Shown here: in pieces, positions 1 through 10,492 of the stretch | Layout of the letters: each line of letters begins with the position of its first letter | Numbering within the stretch: the first letter of the stretch is position 1 | From: Bisporella sp. PMI_857 | Lineage: Eukaryota; Ascomycota; Leotiomycetes; Helotiales; Helotiaceae | Assembly (NCBI GenBank): GCA_021307315.1 | Contig: JAJSPD010000013.1 | Span: forward strand, 620,001 to 684,000 | Length of the DNA: 64,000 nucleotides | Direction: 5' to 3' | The notes under the pieces: model-generated | Told to the model about the DNA's origin: nothing | Database searches by the model: none | Seen by the model: the letters and a program-made list of their open reading frames with translations, nothing else | Made by a program: the position numbers and the translations under genes

Positions 1-3000
1 CGTGGCATCCCCCAGCTTAGGTGGCGCCCACGGGTGCCGGCTGACTTTGTGACAAGCAAAAAGAGGCGTTAGGATGAGGTTTGATTTGGCCAAGGCTGAA
101 AAAACAATGTCCAGATTTGCGAGGGGTGGAGAGGGGAAAACTGCATGTAAGGATAGGGATACGATCTGCCCGAACGTAGCTATCGAATTTCTGCATGTTG
201 TCGCCTTATTCTCTTTTTGCTTATCGATCGAAATCGTAAGACAACAAGAGCTAACATCGTTCGCTCGGGGTGAACCATCCGAGCTCCAGGCGTGGCCAGT
301 TTGGTCCAGGCATATGAATCCGTATATCGATGATAAGTACTTACCGAGAACAGGCACCGTAGCGGCTCACAGCCTGGGATTATTACTTACTTAGCGACTG
401 CATCAGCGTAATGGAAAAGAAAATTACCTCTCGGGGGGGACTAAGCGACAGGTGTTTAAATTAAGATCTGGGTCCAGTTAGGCCAGATGGACCAATCCCA
501 ATGGTATGATAACCCCCCAGGCAACGCTCCGACATCCACCCGCCAATCCCTAGCACATACATGTAGAGACTACCATGCTCTAGGCATAAACTAAATCACG
601 ATAATGTCCAAAGATAGACCAAAAATCGGAGTTTTGGTGGGCAAAACCCACCCGCTATCGCGTTGGTCTCAGGCCATGGCGGTCGGATACGAGTTAGAAC
701 ACGGCCTCAGGCGAATCAACTATTCCATATTGGTCGGGCCAAATTTCCAGCTCCTTTCCCCAAAGTAAAATCTTCCAATCTCGGCAACAATGACACAAAG
801 ACTCTCGAATGCGCTTGGACAGTTCTTTGATCACTCTTTGCTATCACTACTTCCGCTCTCAAATTGCTTGCTTTCGGAGCCTGAAAGTGTTCGGGGGAGG
901 ATTCAATTACTTTCGGCCGGAAGAGGGTCGTGTTGTTAGGAAAGTCAGATTTAAGCCAACTAACGGTTGGTGCAAAAGCAATACGAGCCTTGAAGAATCA
1001 TGCCGAATGCCGCATCGTGCATGACTGAGGTTGAGTTATTGAAGCTAAGAAGGCTCGCTTGATTCTGTGCAAAACGCATGCAATCTCCCCTCAACAGTTT
1101 TAAGGACCTCCAGCTCTCATTATCACTTGCCACTATTTGACGCTTCGCCATCACCATCTGGTCTTCCTGTCCTAAAAATGCGGAATGCAAGCTAGACAAG
1201 ACTTTCCCCCTGGTCTAATTTCAGGGGTTAAAACAGAGAGCGGCTCGGTAGGTGAGCCGCAACTTTTTTTCGCTCCCACGGACCAGGATCGAGATCTGCA
1301 CAGCAACCAAGCTGGGTCCAGTGTTCTGGAGATCTTTACGATCCATTTCTCTTACTCTGATGCCATCTCTTTTGTGAACTATTCGACCGCCAGTGTCCGC
1401 GCCTTCTGGTCTTCATTTCCTCCTCATGTTACAGCACTTGCTTTTGCTGGCGCTGCATAATGCTCATATTCTGACAAGCTTCCTGCTAAATCTCCAGGCG
1501 CCGCTTTGTTGTCAAGCGTCCCGTCTTTCTGTCTCCAATCTCCAAACTCACGCGGCCAGAAGCCCCCAACAAGCCACTGCACGCCACATCAGCACTCTAT
1601 TTGACGAATTGCGTTGTCTCCGAGTCCTTGCCTAAGATCACAATTTATTGATTTCCACAAAGGCTTTTCTAAGTCTCACCATGCCGTTGAGAACTGCATG
1701 TACCGTCGATAGTAGCCAGCAGGTTTGCTCAGCCCAGCTACCTACCGGACAGATACCGTCTCTGGGAACAATTTGTTTTACTGTTATGTAACCTTTGTGC
1801 ATCACTGGTTGCGTAAGTTACACAGCATGCTGTGCGGTCGTTGCTTTTGTTGTTCTCTGACTTTTGGGTCAGAACCTTAATACTCGGCATTCTATGCACA
1901 GTTTAGGCCCTCACTTTGTTGGAAACTTCCCTGTTTGATAGGACGCGTTCTTGGAATGTGGTTGACAAGGTCGATCAATAGTTTATGTGAATAAAGTTTC
2001 TGCAGAGAACAAAGCTTAAAAACAGCCATTCCACCGCCACGGGAAAACTAGCTTCTGGACAACCAAGACTATTATAGAATTTTTAGTTTTCTGTGAGGCT
2101 ATCAGAAGCATCCAACGGCCTACACATGTAATGATGCCCTGTTAAAAGGTGCGTAACTTAGATCCAACATGTCCAGGTTCTCCACACTTGTGTGTACACC
2201 AGTTATGGGGACTACCTGTTATATAACGTTGCACACAGCTTCTGTACGAGAGATCGAAGACATACATTGCATTTTCGTTACTACTGGCCATGATGTTAAA
2301 ACTTGGGAGCGTCAAGTGATGCTTTTCTTAAACATCCGTATGTTGTATTGTAGCCTGTTCTATGGTTATTCATTCTCGCCCAGATTTGACAAAAATATAA
2401 GACGAGCATCACAAGCGCATGTTCACAGGTCAGATCCGAGAAACATCATCATTACATTCAAACTTTCTGCCCATTTCTCCATGTGGGCTCAACACCTCGC
2501 CGACCAAATCTGCTTATCCATCCGAAGAGCTTTCCCCCCTGTAGGACAGGAGACGACAAGCTCTTACTTTTCATTGTCTCGGATAAATTCTACACTGTAC
2601 GGACAAGCTTCATGGTCGAGACACGAGGCCTTCGGATAGGGGAATGCCATGGAAGTGTGTTCCGCGTGCAGAAATCCCTTTCATCGCGTATGGAATCCTC
2701 CACATTTTCATTGTACTTGGGAGCAACCCACCTCGATCCTTTGGGCATATGTCTACTTGCGTAACAGCCTTATGTGTCATTCGACCATTCTGTACACAGC
2801 GCGATATTAAAGGAGCGTTTTTTTCATTCATGCAATCCATTGCAGTGTGGTAATACTACAGGCAATGTGCATCAAGAAGCGTATGGTGCTCAAGATTTGC
2901 GCTCCCTCCTTCTCAGAAACTTTGCTCTGTCCCGGATATTCATCCGGAGGATTGGTAGCCTATCTACATTTATAGAATATTCATATCGTCACAAGCTAAG

Positions 3001-4020
3001 CCAAGGAACTCAAACATATTTCTCGACATACTCGGGTTTTCTCTTGATATATTGGAGGAAAGGCTATGAACCCACTGAACCCTTAATTATTTCGTCCTCC
3101 AAAAAAACAAAACAAACCCTTTTTTTTTTTAAAGGCAAGAACATCTCAGACCCACCTTGACCTAACAAGCGCCTGGAGTATTCGACTACACAATCCATGA
3201 TATCGACGCCATAGCGTGGTTGACCTTCACCCTTCAAGCGCCGTGAAACCGATACACCTAACTAAATCACAATCATCTTCACAACAAATGCTGTTACTAT
3301 TCCCCCATTACCACGTGTACTTTCCTCACAGCCCAGCCCGCGATAATATCCCATTGGAAGACACGCAATCTCTTCTCCCTCCAATCTCCCAGAAACACAA
3401 ACCTTGCATCAGCGGTTCCAAACCTGGCAAAAGCCAGGGCGGCTACGCTTCTCGTGCTCGCGCACAAGATGCATATTAATAGGCCAATCATACAAACCCC
3501 TACAGAGGATCATCTTCCAGGGACCAAGAAAAGGTGGCCTGTATACCTACGGCAATCGCTCACTATATCACGAAAAATGTTTCCGTCGTAAGATCCTGTA
3601 TAGTTCTTAAATGAGATAAGGTAAGCTAGTCTCTGAATCCACGCTGGTTGGTGCGTTTCTTGTACGTTTACCGTGGTCTATCAGGAGGACATATTCTTTA
3701 CTTGGTTACGAAAAAACACTCTTAAAATATGAAATATAGGTAAATGCTCGCAAGGTATGCGGCAACGAAGATATCATTTGCTCTAAAAAATACGCTCTCA
3801 TTATGCCGTCAGTCGCAGTGATCACTCTCTTTACCAGAATCTATACTCTGCTGAGCGGCTTGTGCGGAACTGGAATCACGATGATGTAGTGGTAAGCAAC
3901 CAACGACATATGTGAAGACGTGGTGTAGATTTGCGCTTTTCGTGTGCTCGTCGAGGCGGTGATGAGCACCTCGTTTCTTTATTATTCCTAAATTATGATA
4001 GGAAGTCTACCTTGGCGAAA
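1..4020. other. 4-kb stretch without a supportable gene
   Basis: Only short open frames occur on either strand, the longest being 156 codons at 2169-2639. None shows a recognisable domain or a convincing chain of splice sites. Simple A-rich then T-rich tracts lie at about 3100-3132. I see no terminal repeats, tRNA or other RNA gene. It may hold regulatory DNA, a decayed element or an exon-poor orphan. Confidence 0.5.
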
Positions 4021-5168
4021 TCAGGAAGCTTCTCCCTCATCAGGGTCGTTTGTATCATCCGGCTCTAATTGCTCAGAGCTACCATCATTAGCAGCAGGAG
4101 ATGTCCCACCAAGCTTTGCTATCCGTTCCGCTTCCTTCTTGTCTTGAAGTGCCTCGGTTTCTTGACGTAGCTTCTCATAGTTGAAGGCGTCGGCGTCTCC
4201 TTCATCGTCCTCTTCGTCTTCATCACCGCTTGCTTCCCAATCACCTTTTTCGAACAAAGCTCTACCAGTGGCTTCCTTGGCGAGTCGAAGCTGCTCCTCA
4301 GCTTGTTTCTTGTCCATACGTTCTGCTTTCCATTTGGCGAATGTCTCTGCTGTGACCGGTGTGAGAGGTGCAGTAAGCTTGTGTCGTTCGGACTCTAGGA
4401 AGTCTTCAAGTGTGAGAGTTTTAAGAGGAGATTTGTCCATCAGGGCCTTTTCAGCAGCACGCTGCTCTTTTGTCTTCAGCACGAAACTAGATAGTTGTTA
4501 GCATACGCGGAGTGTCTGAAAGCTGCCAAAACTAACCCAGGCGGCAGTTTATGCTGATACATGCATTTATCTCCACCGTTTGGACAGGTCCAGAACCATC
4601 CATATTTTCCCTCCTCAATCGACTCGATAAAGTATTTGCACACCTTGTCTGTCGTAGTTTTTTGGTTCCCTTTTTTTGATAACACCACCGACTTCAACTT
4701 TTCTTCATCCCAGTCCTCGGAGGTTTCTTGCTCTTTCTTCGCCTTTTCTTCATCTCTAGTGTCCTGGAATAGATCTCTCTTCGCGGATTTTCGCTCAACG
4801 TCTAGGTCATGGGAGAATTTGCATTTCCGGCCTTTCTCACAATGTCCTTTCTTGTAGAATTGGCAGAGAACTGTTTTTGGATCTACACCAAAAGGCACCT
4901 TCTGCACCTGCACTGGTTTGAACAACTCCATAGCCTCTTTCTTAGCTGCCTCTGCAGCCTTTTTGTCTCTTTCTCTTTGTTCCTTCTCGGCTTGTCTCCG
5001 TTTCTCTTCGGGTGTACCGCCAGCCTTCGCAGATACTGTCATCCGAGCAATCTCCTTCTGTGCCTGAGCTCCTTTTTTATTTTTCATGCCAAAAGTTTTG
5101 TCCTCTACAACTTTGGTTGCCGACACCTTTTTGCCCCCGCCTTGCTTGTCATTCTTCTTTGGAGGCAT
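4021..5168 (-). CDS. TMA46: CCCH zinc-finger protein, Tma46/ZC3H15 (DRG family regulatory protein) type
   Basis: Two exons, 5168-4537 and 4486-4021, with a 50-bp intron (GTTAGT...CTAG, branch GCTAAC), encode 365 residues, close to yeast Tma46. The start ATG opens with a lysine-rich MPPKKNDKQGGGKK segment typical of the family. A long basic/acidic helix is followed by a first C-x7-C-x5-C-x3-H finger (QFYKKGHCEKGRKCKFSH) and a second finger with the GWFWTCPNGGDKCMYQH signature, then the acidic C-terminal part that in relatives binds and stabilises DRG GTPases on ribosomes. The role is translation-associated and cytoplasmic by family knowledge. A Tc1-like element sits about 180 bp upstream of the start codon, so little native promoter separates gene and transposon. 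Confidence 0.93.
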
Positions 5169-5351
5169 CTTGACGCTTTTGTCAGGTTGGTTTAGCTTGG
5201 GAAAAAGTCTTAGGAATTGAATTTGTATAGCACTTTATATCTGATTCGACATGAGCATGCAGAAATGACTGTGGTGGATACAAAGGCTTGAGAAAGTAGG
5301 ACCAAATTCGTCGTCAGGTGGGGTTTTGCGAGTTGAAGTCACCAAAAGCTA

Positions 5352-5383
5352 CGAAGGTCACGGCAAAAAGTTATCAGAACGCC
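5352..5383 (+). repeat. left terminal inverted repeat of the Tc1-like element
   Basis: 32 bp beginning CGAAGGTCACGG and ending CAGAACGCC. It is the exact reverse complement of 6855-6886 and is preceded by the TA duplication. Confidence 0.95.
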
Positions 5384-5473
5384 AAGACATTGCGACAGGG
5401 GTGATATGAGGGGTCAAAGCTACGATCTGTACAATAGTTTTTACAAATTATCTACTCTAATTAAGCATTTACA

Positions 5474-6811
5474 ATGGCAGAAGCTACTGTTTCTACTCGA
5501 CAGTCGCGTCACGATGTTGGTACTCGTCTGCAAGCCCTCTGTCTACTCGAAAACCAGGTTCCTGTGCCGCAAATCAAGGAAGTTACCGGTATTGCAGTCT
5601 CTCAGATATATGCTATTCGCAAAACAGCATACAGTCGTGGATACAATCCTACAGTCAGTAGAAAGCTCCTTCTTGCGTATGTCGAAGACGCTCCACGATC
5701 TGGACGACCTCCTAAAGTTACAGAAGAGATTAAGCAACAAGTTGTAGAGGTACTCACTAAAAACTCAACAACTCGGCAAATGACAACTCAAGCTATTGCT
5801 AACAAAATCAATAGCATAGCAGCAGCTGGCTTTAAGATCTCTGCACGTACAGTTTGGAATATTCTTTATTCTTTAGGCTATTCTCCTTACAAACCGACCT
5901 ACAAACCTGGACTTACAAACGAGGCAAAGGCTGTACGATTACAATGGTGTGAAGATCATAAAGATTGGACTCTTGAAGACTGGAAGAATGTGATTTGGTC
6001 GGATGAAACATCAGTTACAATGGGAGGGCAAAGAGGTCGAATAAGAGTTTGGAGATTAGCTTCTGAAGCGTACGACAAACACTGTATTCGACGACGGTGG
6101 AAAGGATTTAAGCAGTTTATGTTTTGGGGAAGCTTTTCGTACGATAAGAAAGGCCCATGCCATATTTGGGAAGATGAAACACTAAAAGAAAGGAAAGAAG
6201 CTGATAAATGGCTTGCAGAACAAAATAAGATTTTAGAGCCTATTTGCAAAGCCGAATGGGAGCTTGAAACAGCTATGCGTAGAGTACGAATCACTCGACG
6301 ATTTCCTGGAAGAAAACCAGTTTGGAAGTTTACAAAAAAAACAGGAAAGCTTGAAAGAGACTCAAAAGGAGGAATTGATTGGTATCGATATAAGAAATAC
6401 GTTCTTGAAGAGAAGCTTTTACCATTTGCAAAAGAGTGTGCAAAAGATCGTCCGAATACTATTGTACAAGAAGATAATGCTGCTCCTCACGCACATCACT
6501 ATCAACAAAAAGTATATAATATATGGGAAGTTCAAAGAATGATCTGGCCAGCTAATTCTCCAGACTTATCTGCTGCTGAACCTCCTTGGATTTGGATGAA
6601 AAGAGAAACAACAAAGCACGGAGCTGCAACATCAGTAAAGCAGTTAAAGGAAGATTGGATCAATTGTTGGGAGGAATTACCACAAGAAAAGCTTCAGAAA
6701 TGGATTGAGAGAATACCTGAACATATCCATGAAGTAATTAAGCTTAAAGGAGGGAATGAATACAAAGAATCAGTCGGCGGAAGGAGGAAGAATGCAAATC
6801 GAGTACATTAA
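5474..6811 (+). CDS. Tc1-family DD34E transposase
   Basis: Intronless, 445 residues. An N-terminal helix-turn-helix (about 10-60) is followed by the GRPPK linker (residues 77-81) and a second helix-turn-helix of the HTH_Tc3 type (about 85-140). The catalytic triad is visible: D177 in WSDET, D334 in QEDNAAPH and E369 in NSPDLSAAEPPW, with 34 residues between the last two, i.e. the Tc1 DD34E spacing. A long insertion between the first and second aspartates resembles other fungal members. The gene lies wholly between the perfect inverted repeats, so it should recognise them for cut-and-paste transposition. All key residues are present and I see no stop or frameshift. Confidence 0.95.
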   Translation: MAEATVSTRQSRHDVGTRLQALCLLENQVPVPQIKEVTGIAVSQIYAIRKTAYSRGYNPTVSRKLLLAYVEDAPRSGRPPKVTEEIKQQVVEVLTKNSTTRQMTTQAIANKINSIAAAGFKISARTVWNILYSLGYSPYKPTYKPGLTNEAKAVRLQWCEDHKDWTLEDWKNVIWSDETSVTMGGQRGRIRVWRLASEAYDKHCIRRRWKGFKQFMFWGSFSYDKKGPCHIWEDETLKERKEADKWLAEQNKILEPICKAEWELETAMRRVRITRRFPGRKPVWKFTKKTGKLERDSKGGIDWYRYKKYVLEEKLLPFAKECAKDRPNTIVQEDNAAPHAHHYQQKVYNIWEVQRMIWPANSPDLSAAEPPWIWMKRETTKHGAATSVKQLKEDWINCWEELPQEKLQKWIERIPEHIHEVIKLKGGNEYKESVGGRRKNANRVH

Positions 6812-6854
6812 ACCCTTGATATCGAATTTGGCCAAGACTATACCCCTGTTATGT

Positions 6855-6886
6855 GGCGTTCTGATAACTTTTTGCCGTGACCTTCG
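6855..6886 (-). repeat. right terminal inverted repeat of the Tc1-like element
   Basis: Exact reverse complement of 5352-5383, followed by the TA duplication at 6887-6888. Confidence 0.95.
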
Positions 6887-6888
6887 TA

Positions 6889-7200
6889 GTTGATTGATTT
6901 TGAGGTCGATAAACGAGGCAGAACAACCAATCATTTTTATGAGAGTGGATAGGATATTAACCCTATTTCTTGGCAAGGCAGGTGCAGTCTTGAGCGGATA
7001 TTGATAGAGTGTCCTCAAGACCACTGCACCTCGAACAATAACACAGCGACCAGCAGTTCATGCAGTAGTGGAATCAAAAGGTGCGTTGATTCTGCAGATG
7101 CGATCATCCAAAAACTAATTGTTGTAGTAGTTCAAGAACTTACACCACTACACAATCCTCAAGCTTCCTCAAATCCTCTTCTCCAAACACCAAACTCAAG
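6889..7200. promoter_or_regulatory. upstream region and 5' leader of OST4
   Basis: 312 bp between the right end of the transposon and the OST4 start codon. The leader just before the ATG is C/A-rich (CACTACACAATCC...CCAAACTCAAG), as in many fungal 5' leaders. No other feature is seen. Confidence 0.45.
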
Positions 7201-7377
7201 ATGATCTCCGACGACTCTTTGTACCGTCTCGCGGTATTCCTCGGCTCTGCTGCAATGCTGCTCATTGTTCTGTACCATTTTCTCGAGGTCAACGCGGTTG
7301 AAGAACCAGAGGAGGCCAAGAAGCCCTCCATCGCAACACCTCAAACTGGCGCAAAATCAGGCTCGACAATTCGGTGA
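7201..7377 (+). CDS. OST4: oligosaccharyltransferase subunit Ost4
   Basis: A 58-residue gene. The N-terminus MISDDSLYRLAVFLG followed by SAAMLLIVLYHFLEVNA is the characteristic Ost4 single membrane helix (about residues 8-28), starting MISD as in yeast. A short polar, Pro/Lys-rich tail follows, longer than in the 36-residue yeast protein but usual in filamentous fungi (from memory). The product is a mini-protein of the ER membrane that links the Stt3 catalytic subunit to Ost3/Ost6 for N-glycosylation. The start is fixed because the conserved sequence begins at this ATG. A weak donor (CG/GTGATT, 7376) overlaps the last sense codon and could in principle splice in phase to the fragment downstream; see the findings. 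Confidence 0.9.
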   Translation: MISDDSLYRLAVFLGSAAMLLIVLYHFLEVNAVEEPEEAKKPSIATPQTGAKSGSTIR

Positions 7378-7432
7378 TTATTCGTTGTGCGATAAAGGAA
7401 AGAAGTGTGCAAGTGAAGGATTTGGGCGGTAA

Positions 7433-7702
7433 AAAATTCTGAGGTTGACGGACTTGGTCTCGAATAAGGCAGAAACTAGGGAAGCACTTGATGGCGTTAT
7501 ATGGACAACACAGCGATGCCGAAAGAAAGACGACGCTGTATATCTTGGGAAGCTGTGAGTCGCAGCATTGTACATTACATGAGCTTGTATAACTTGAGGA
7601 GAAATTAAATACATCATTTCGATTCTATTCTCTAGGGATATTGATCCTAATTGGCGAACCATACGAGAGAGCTTAAAGCTTTTGAGAGCGTTTGAAGAGT
7701 AA
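7433..7702 (+). pseudogene. orphan two-exon fragment downstream of OST4
   Basis: An open frame from about 7433 (reading KILRLTDLVSNKAETREALD) runs to a good donor GTGAGT at 7555. After an 81-bp intron ending TTCTCTAG (7635) it continues in phase as DIDPNWRTIRESLKLLRAFEE and stops at 7700-7702. A TAA closes the frame immediately upstream and there is no ATG for this reading. The -NWRtireSLkLLraf- ending faintly recalls the 'NWRhvyKaLtLLdyl' part of ENTH domains, but this is weak. It may be the 3' part of a broken gene or alternative exons of OST4. Confidence 0.3.
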
Positions 7703-8255
7703 TATCTTGCGCAACCTATCGAATTTCGGATGAGCAACCCAATCTGACAAAAGCTCCTAAAATTACGGAAGAGACTACCGCTTCACGGGCTACCTATATT
7801 TATTACGACCATTAACTAGTTGTAACAAACGTTGATGAAGAACATGAATCATAAATAGTTAACTGTATCTAAATCTCGAACTCAGTGAATTGTTGGTACT
7901 TGTATCACGTGAATCTGTGACTCAAAATGTACTAGTGGCTTTCTATTCTTAAGGCTCGCGATCCCCTAGGCTACCTTTCTTTCTCTCTCGTTTCCAACAC
8001 AAAAGCACAGCCTCTTCATACAAAGACATCAAAACTGCTTCTTTCGTCTTCGAGACATTCTCTACGCGCATATAATCCGTTTAATATTTCGCGAGTCTCG
8101 AGCTACGTTCATCCTCAATAGCCCGACTCTCTTTTGCCACCTTTCGAGTCGTCGCGCGACCCGCAATCCAACTTCGGTCGCAATACTAAACCTTTCTCAT
8201 CCCTAAAGGAGACAAATACGTACTATCCTCGATCCTCCACACTCATACCAGCATC
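7703..8255. promoter_or_regulatory. upstream region of YRA1
   Basis: 553 bp. A pyrimidine-rich stretch (CTTTCTTTCTCTCTCG) at about 7975-7993 and an A/C-rich leader before the YRA1 ATG are typical of a strongly expressed fungal gene. I see no TATA box I would trust and no other gene. Confidence 0.4.
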
Positions 8256-9907
8256 ATGTCTGCAAAACTTGATCAATCTCTCGATGAGATCCTCTCCACT
8301 ACCCGTCGCTCCACTGTTCGTGGTGCAAACAAGTCTCGCCGCGGTGGTAAGCCACGCGCTGCTGCACCCCCAGTCGGAGGCGTCAGAAAGGCATCTCAAC
8401 AACAAAAGCCCGCCAAGGCAACTCCCACCGCTCCCTCAGCTGCAGGCAAATTAGGTGGTGAGAGCAAGATTCAAATCAGTGGTTTGGTATGTTCAAAATC
8501 ATCTTCCATCTCATGACCTTGGCTAATAGCTGCTTTTACAGCCCAAAGATGTGGACGAACGCCAACTTAAGGTATGTTATCGATGAGGCTACTCCAGCCT
8601 TTGGAATTCGTTCGAACTTTTGTATCACATCGCACCGAACACAAAGACTTGGACTGCGTGGTGCATGCGCTATAATATTGTTATGCATTTTGAGGAGCCT
8701 CACAATGGCCGACTCATCCTTCTATTCTTGCTCAGTCTTACCCTAAAGCATTAATAGTCGGGTTTGAGCGTGTCAAGTCTGTTGCACATCTATTGATTCT
8801 CGAGGGAGCCTGGCAAGCCCTTCTATCAGAACATAGATCAGACAGTGATGGCGGCATATCAATATGTCTACTGGGTCTCAAGACCCGTAACAAGTCAGCA
8901 GCAACCATGGCTACGAGCGAATTGTTTAGCGAGCACAGCAGTATAGCAGACAGCGCAGCATGAAGCAGACGCAGTTTTGAAGCGATATTTTGAGGGGCAA
9001 ATGACATCGATTTTTTTTCCCATCACAGTATTTGGTTTCATGCTTTCTACGTCGGCGGGAAAGGAGCAGAGAGAGGTTTATGGCATTCAAGAAAACGTCG
9101 GTCATGCTTGATGCGATTAGATTGGCAATTACGGGTTTCTTTTGGTGCTCCACGGGGCTACAAGTTGGAGATGAACGCGATGTCTGCTGATCACCTTCAC
9201 TAATGCTTACTGCTTGCTCGCTCAGTTTTGGCCTGTTCAATAGAGAGGGGATACTCGTTTTCTTTTTGTCACCAGCCACGACGTCGAGAATCATAATTCC
9301 AAAACGATTATCAGTTCACTAACAAGACCTGGGACAACAGGAATATTTTGCTAAATCCATTCAAAAGACCAAGAGAGTGGAGATTGCCTATGGACCTAAT
9401 GGAGTCAGCCGTGGAGTCGCTACAGTGACCTTCGCAGACAGCCAGGCTGCGACCCAAGCTGTCAGTAAGGTAAACGGCGTTCTTGTTGATGGAAAGGCAT
9501 TAAAGGTATTGTGATATCTCTACTCACATAATACATTTGCTTACGATATTACAGATTGAAGTTGTTGTTGATGCCAGTCGGGCTGCAAGCATCCCGGGCC
9601 CAAAGCCGCTTGGTGAGCGTATTCAGCAAAAGGCTCAGCCAAAGTCTGCAGCGAAGGAGAAGCCTAGTGCTACTGCCGCTCGTGGTAAGGGTGCCCGCGG
9701 TCGTGGAGGCAAAGCCGGTCGTGCCCGTCCAGTCAAGAAGACTGCAGAAGAACTTGATTCTGAGATGGCCGACTATTTTACTGCCAACAGCGGAGATGCC
9801 AGTGGCGCCGCTCAGCCAAACGGCGATGCTCCTATGGACGATGAGATTATGGTAAGTTCTAAAAGTGTAAGCGGAGCTGTGTAACATGCTAATTGCCTCT
9901 ACAGTAA
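8256..9907 (+). CDS. YRA1: Yra1/Aly/REF mRNA export adaptor
   Basis: Five exons: 8256-8486, 8542-8571, 9341-9505, 9555-9851 and the stop codon alone at 9905-9907, giving 241 residues. The N-terminus MSAKLDQSLDEIL is the REF_N motif that contacts the Sub2 helicase. An Arg/Gly/Ala-rich segment, one RRM (about 72-152: KIQISGLPKDV...GVATVTFADSQAA) and an RGG-like stretch (GKGARGRGGKAGRARP) follow, then the ELDSEMADYF C-terminal REF box. In nuclei the family loads Mex67-Mtr2 onto mRNA. Intron 2 (8572-9340) is 769 bp, far longer than any other intron here; the yeast YRA1 intron of 766 nt serves autoregulation. Intron 4 interrupts the gene directly before TAA; if it is retained, ten extra residues are added. 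Confidence 0.92.
8572..9340 (+). promoter_or_regulatory. YRA1: long intron of YRA1, candidate autoregulatory intron
   Basis: 769 bp, donor GTATGT, acceptor GGGACAACAG, branch-like CACTAAC about 20 bp before the end. It falls within the first third of the RRM coding sequence. Other introns in this window are 47-170 bp. In S. cerevisiae the 766-nt YRA1 intron is spliced inefficiently and mediates Yra1 autoregulation; similar use here is inferred from length and position only. No open frame or snoRNA box pair inside is convincing. Confidence 0.6.
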
Positions 9908-10492
9908 ACATATTTTGCAGGGACTTAGATCACTGATCGATGGTACTTACACAGTCGAGGACGTCATTTCGCGGGTACAACACCATTTCCTTTTTCGACA
10001 AATTGAGCTATTGCGACTGTATTACTGCTTGCGATTTCGATTTTCCACTTGGCGATTTCAGATGGGTTATTACTTGAGTGGGAAACTCGGGGACTTCCAT
10101 AATACTTCTTCGCCCACTGCGGAGGAGCGATTCCTTACACTCCATTCAAGGGATCGACTGCGTGCTATTCAGCAAAATATGAAACTTTGAACTACCATTG
10201 GACCTCAAGTGATTTTCGGAACAATTCACAACCAGTCTATCCATGCCTCCTACCATCAATATTTGCTCAGATGTGCACTTTTAGGAATTGAAGGAGCAGT
10301 CTTTATTGGCAATGACGAATGTAAATGCAGCTAAGAACTGGAAGATTGTTATGCCATCTAGCACACAGCCACACACACCTCTGATGCATGCGCACTATCA
10401 CGCGAACATAGCAAGACTCTCAGAGTTCAACAATTAACTTCTCTATGGTTGCTGCGGACATACACACTCTATGGGTATCGCTCTAATGAAGC
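9908..10492. other. convergent 3' region between YRA1 and the MFS gene
   Basis: 585 bp between the YRA1 stop and the stop of the minus-strand transporter gene. It should hold both 3' UTRs. No domain-bearing frame was seen. Confidence 0.4.

Larger units (their letters stand above)
5350..6888 (+). mobile_element. complete Tc1/mariner element with TA target duplication
   Basis: The element body is 5352-6886 (1535 bp), flanked by TA at 5350-5351 and 6887-6888. Its 32-bp terminal inverted repeats (5352-5383 and 6855-6886) match perfectly; with the flanking CTA/TAG the palindrome is 35 bp. Just inside, both ends share a diverged ACAT...ACAGGGGT block. The single gene is uninterrupted. Perfect ends, a clean TA duplication and an open transposase suggest recent insertion and a possibly autonomous copy, with no visible C-to-T (RIP) decay. 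Confidence 0.95.

Noticed and set aside
2169..2639. 156-codon frame in the first 4 kb
   Set aside because: No domain or splice continuation, and alternative frames overlap it throughout.
9909..10190. 91-codon frame after YRA1 as a separate gene
   Set aside because: It overlaps the YRA1 stop exon and 3' UTR and has no domain.
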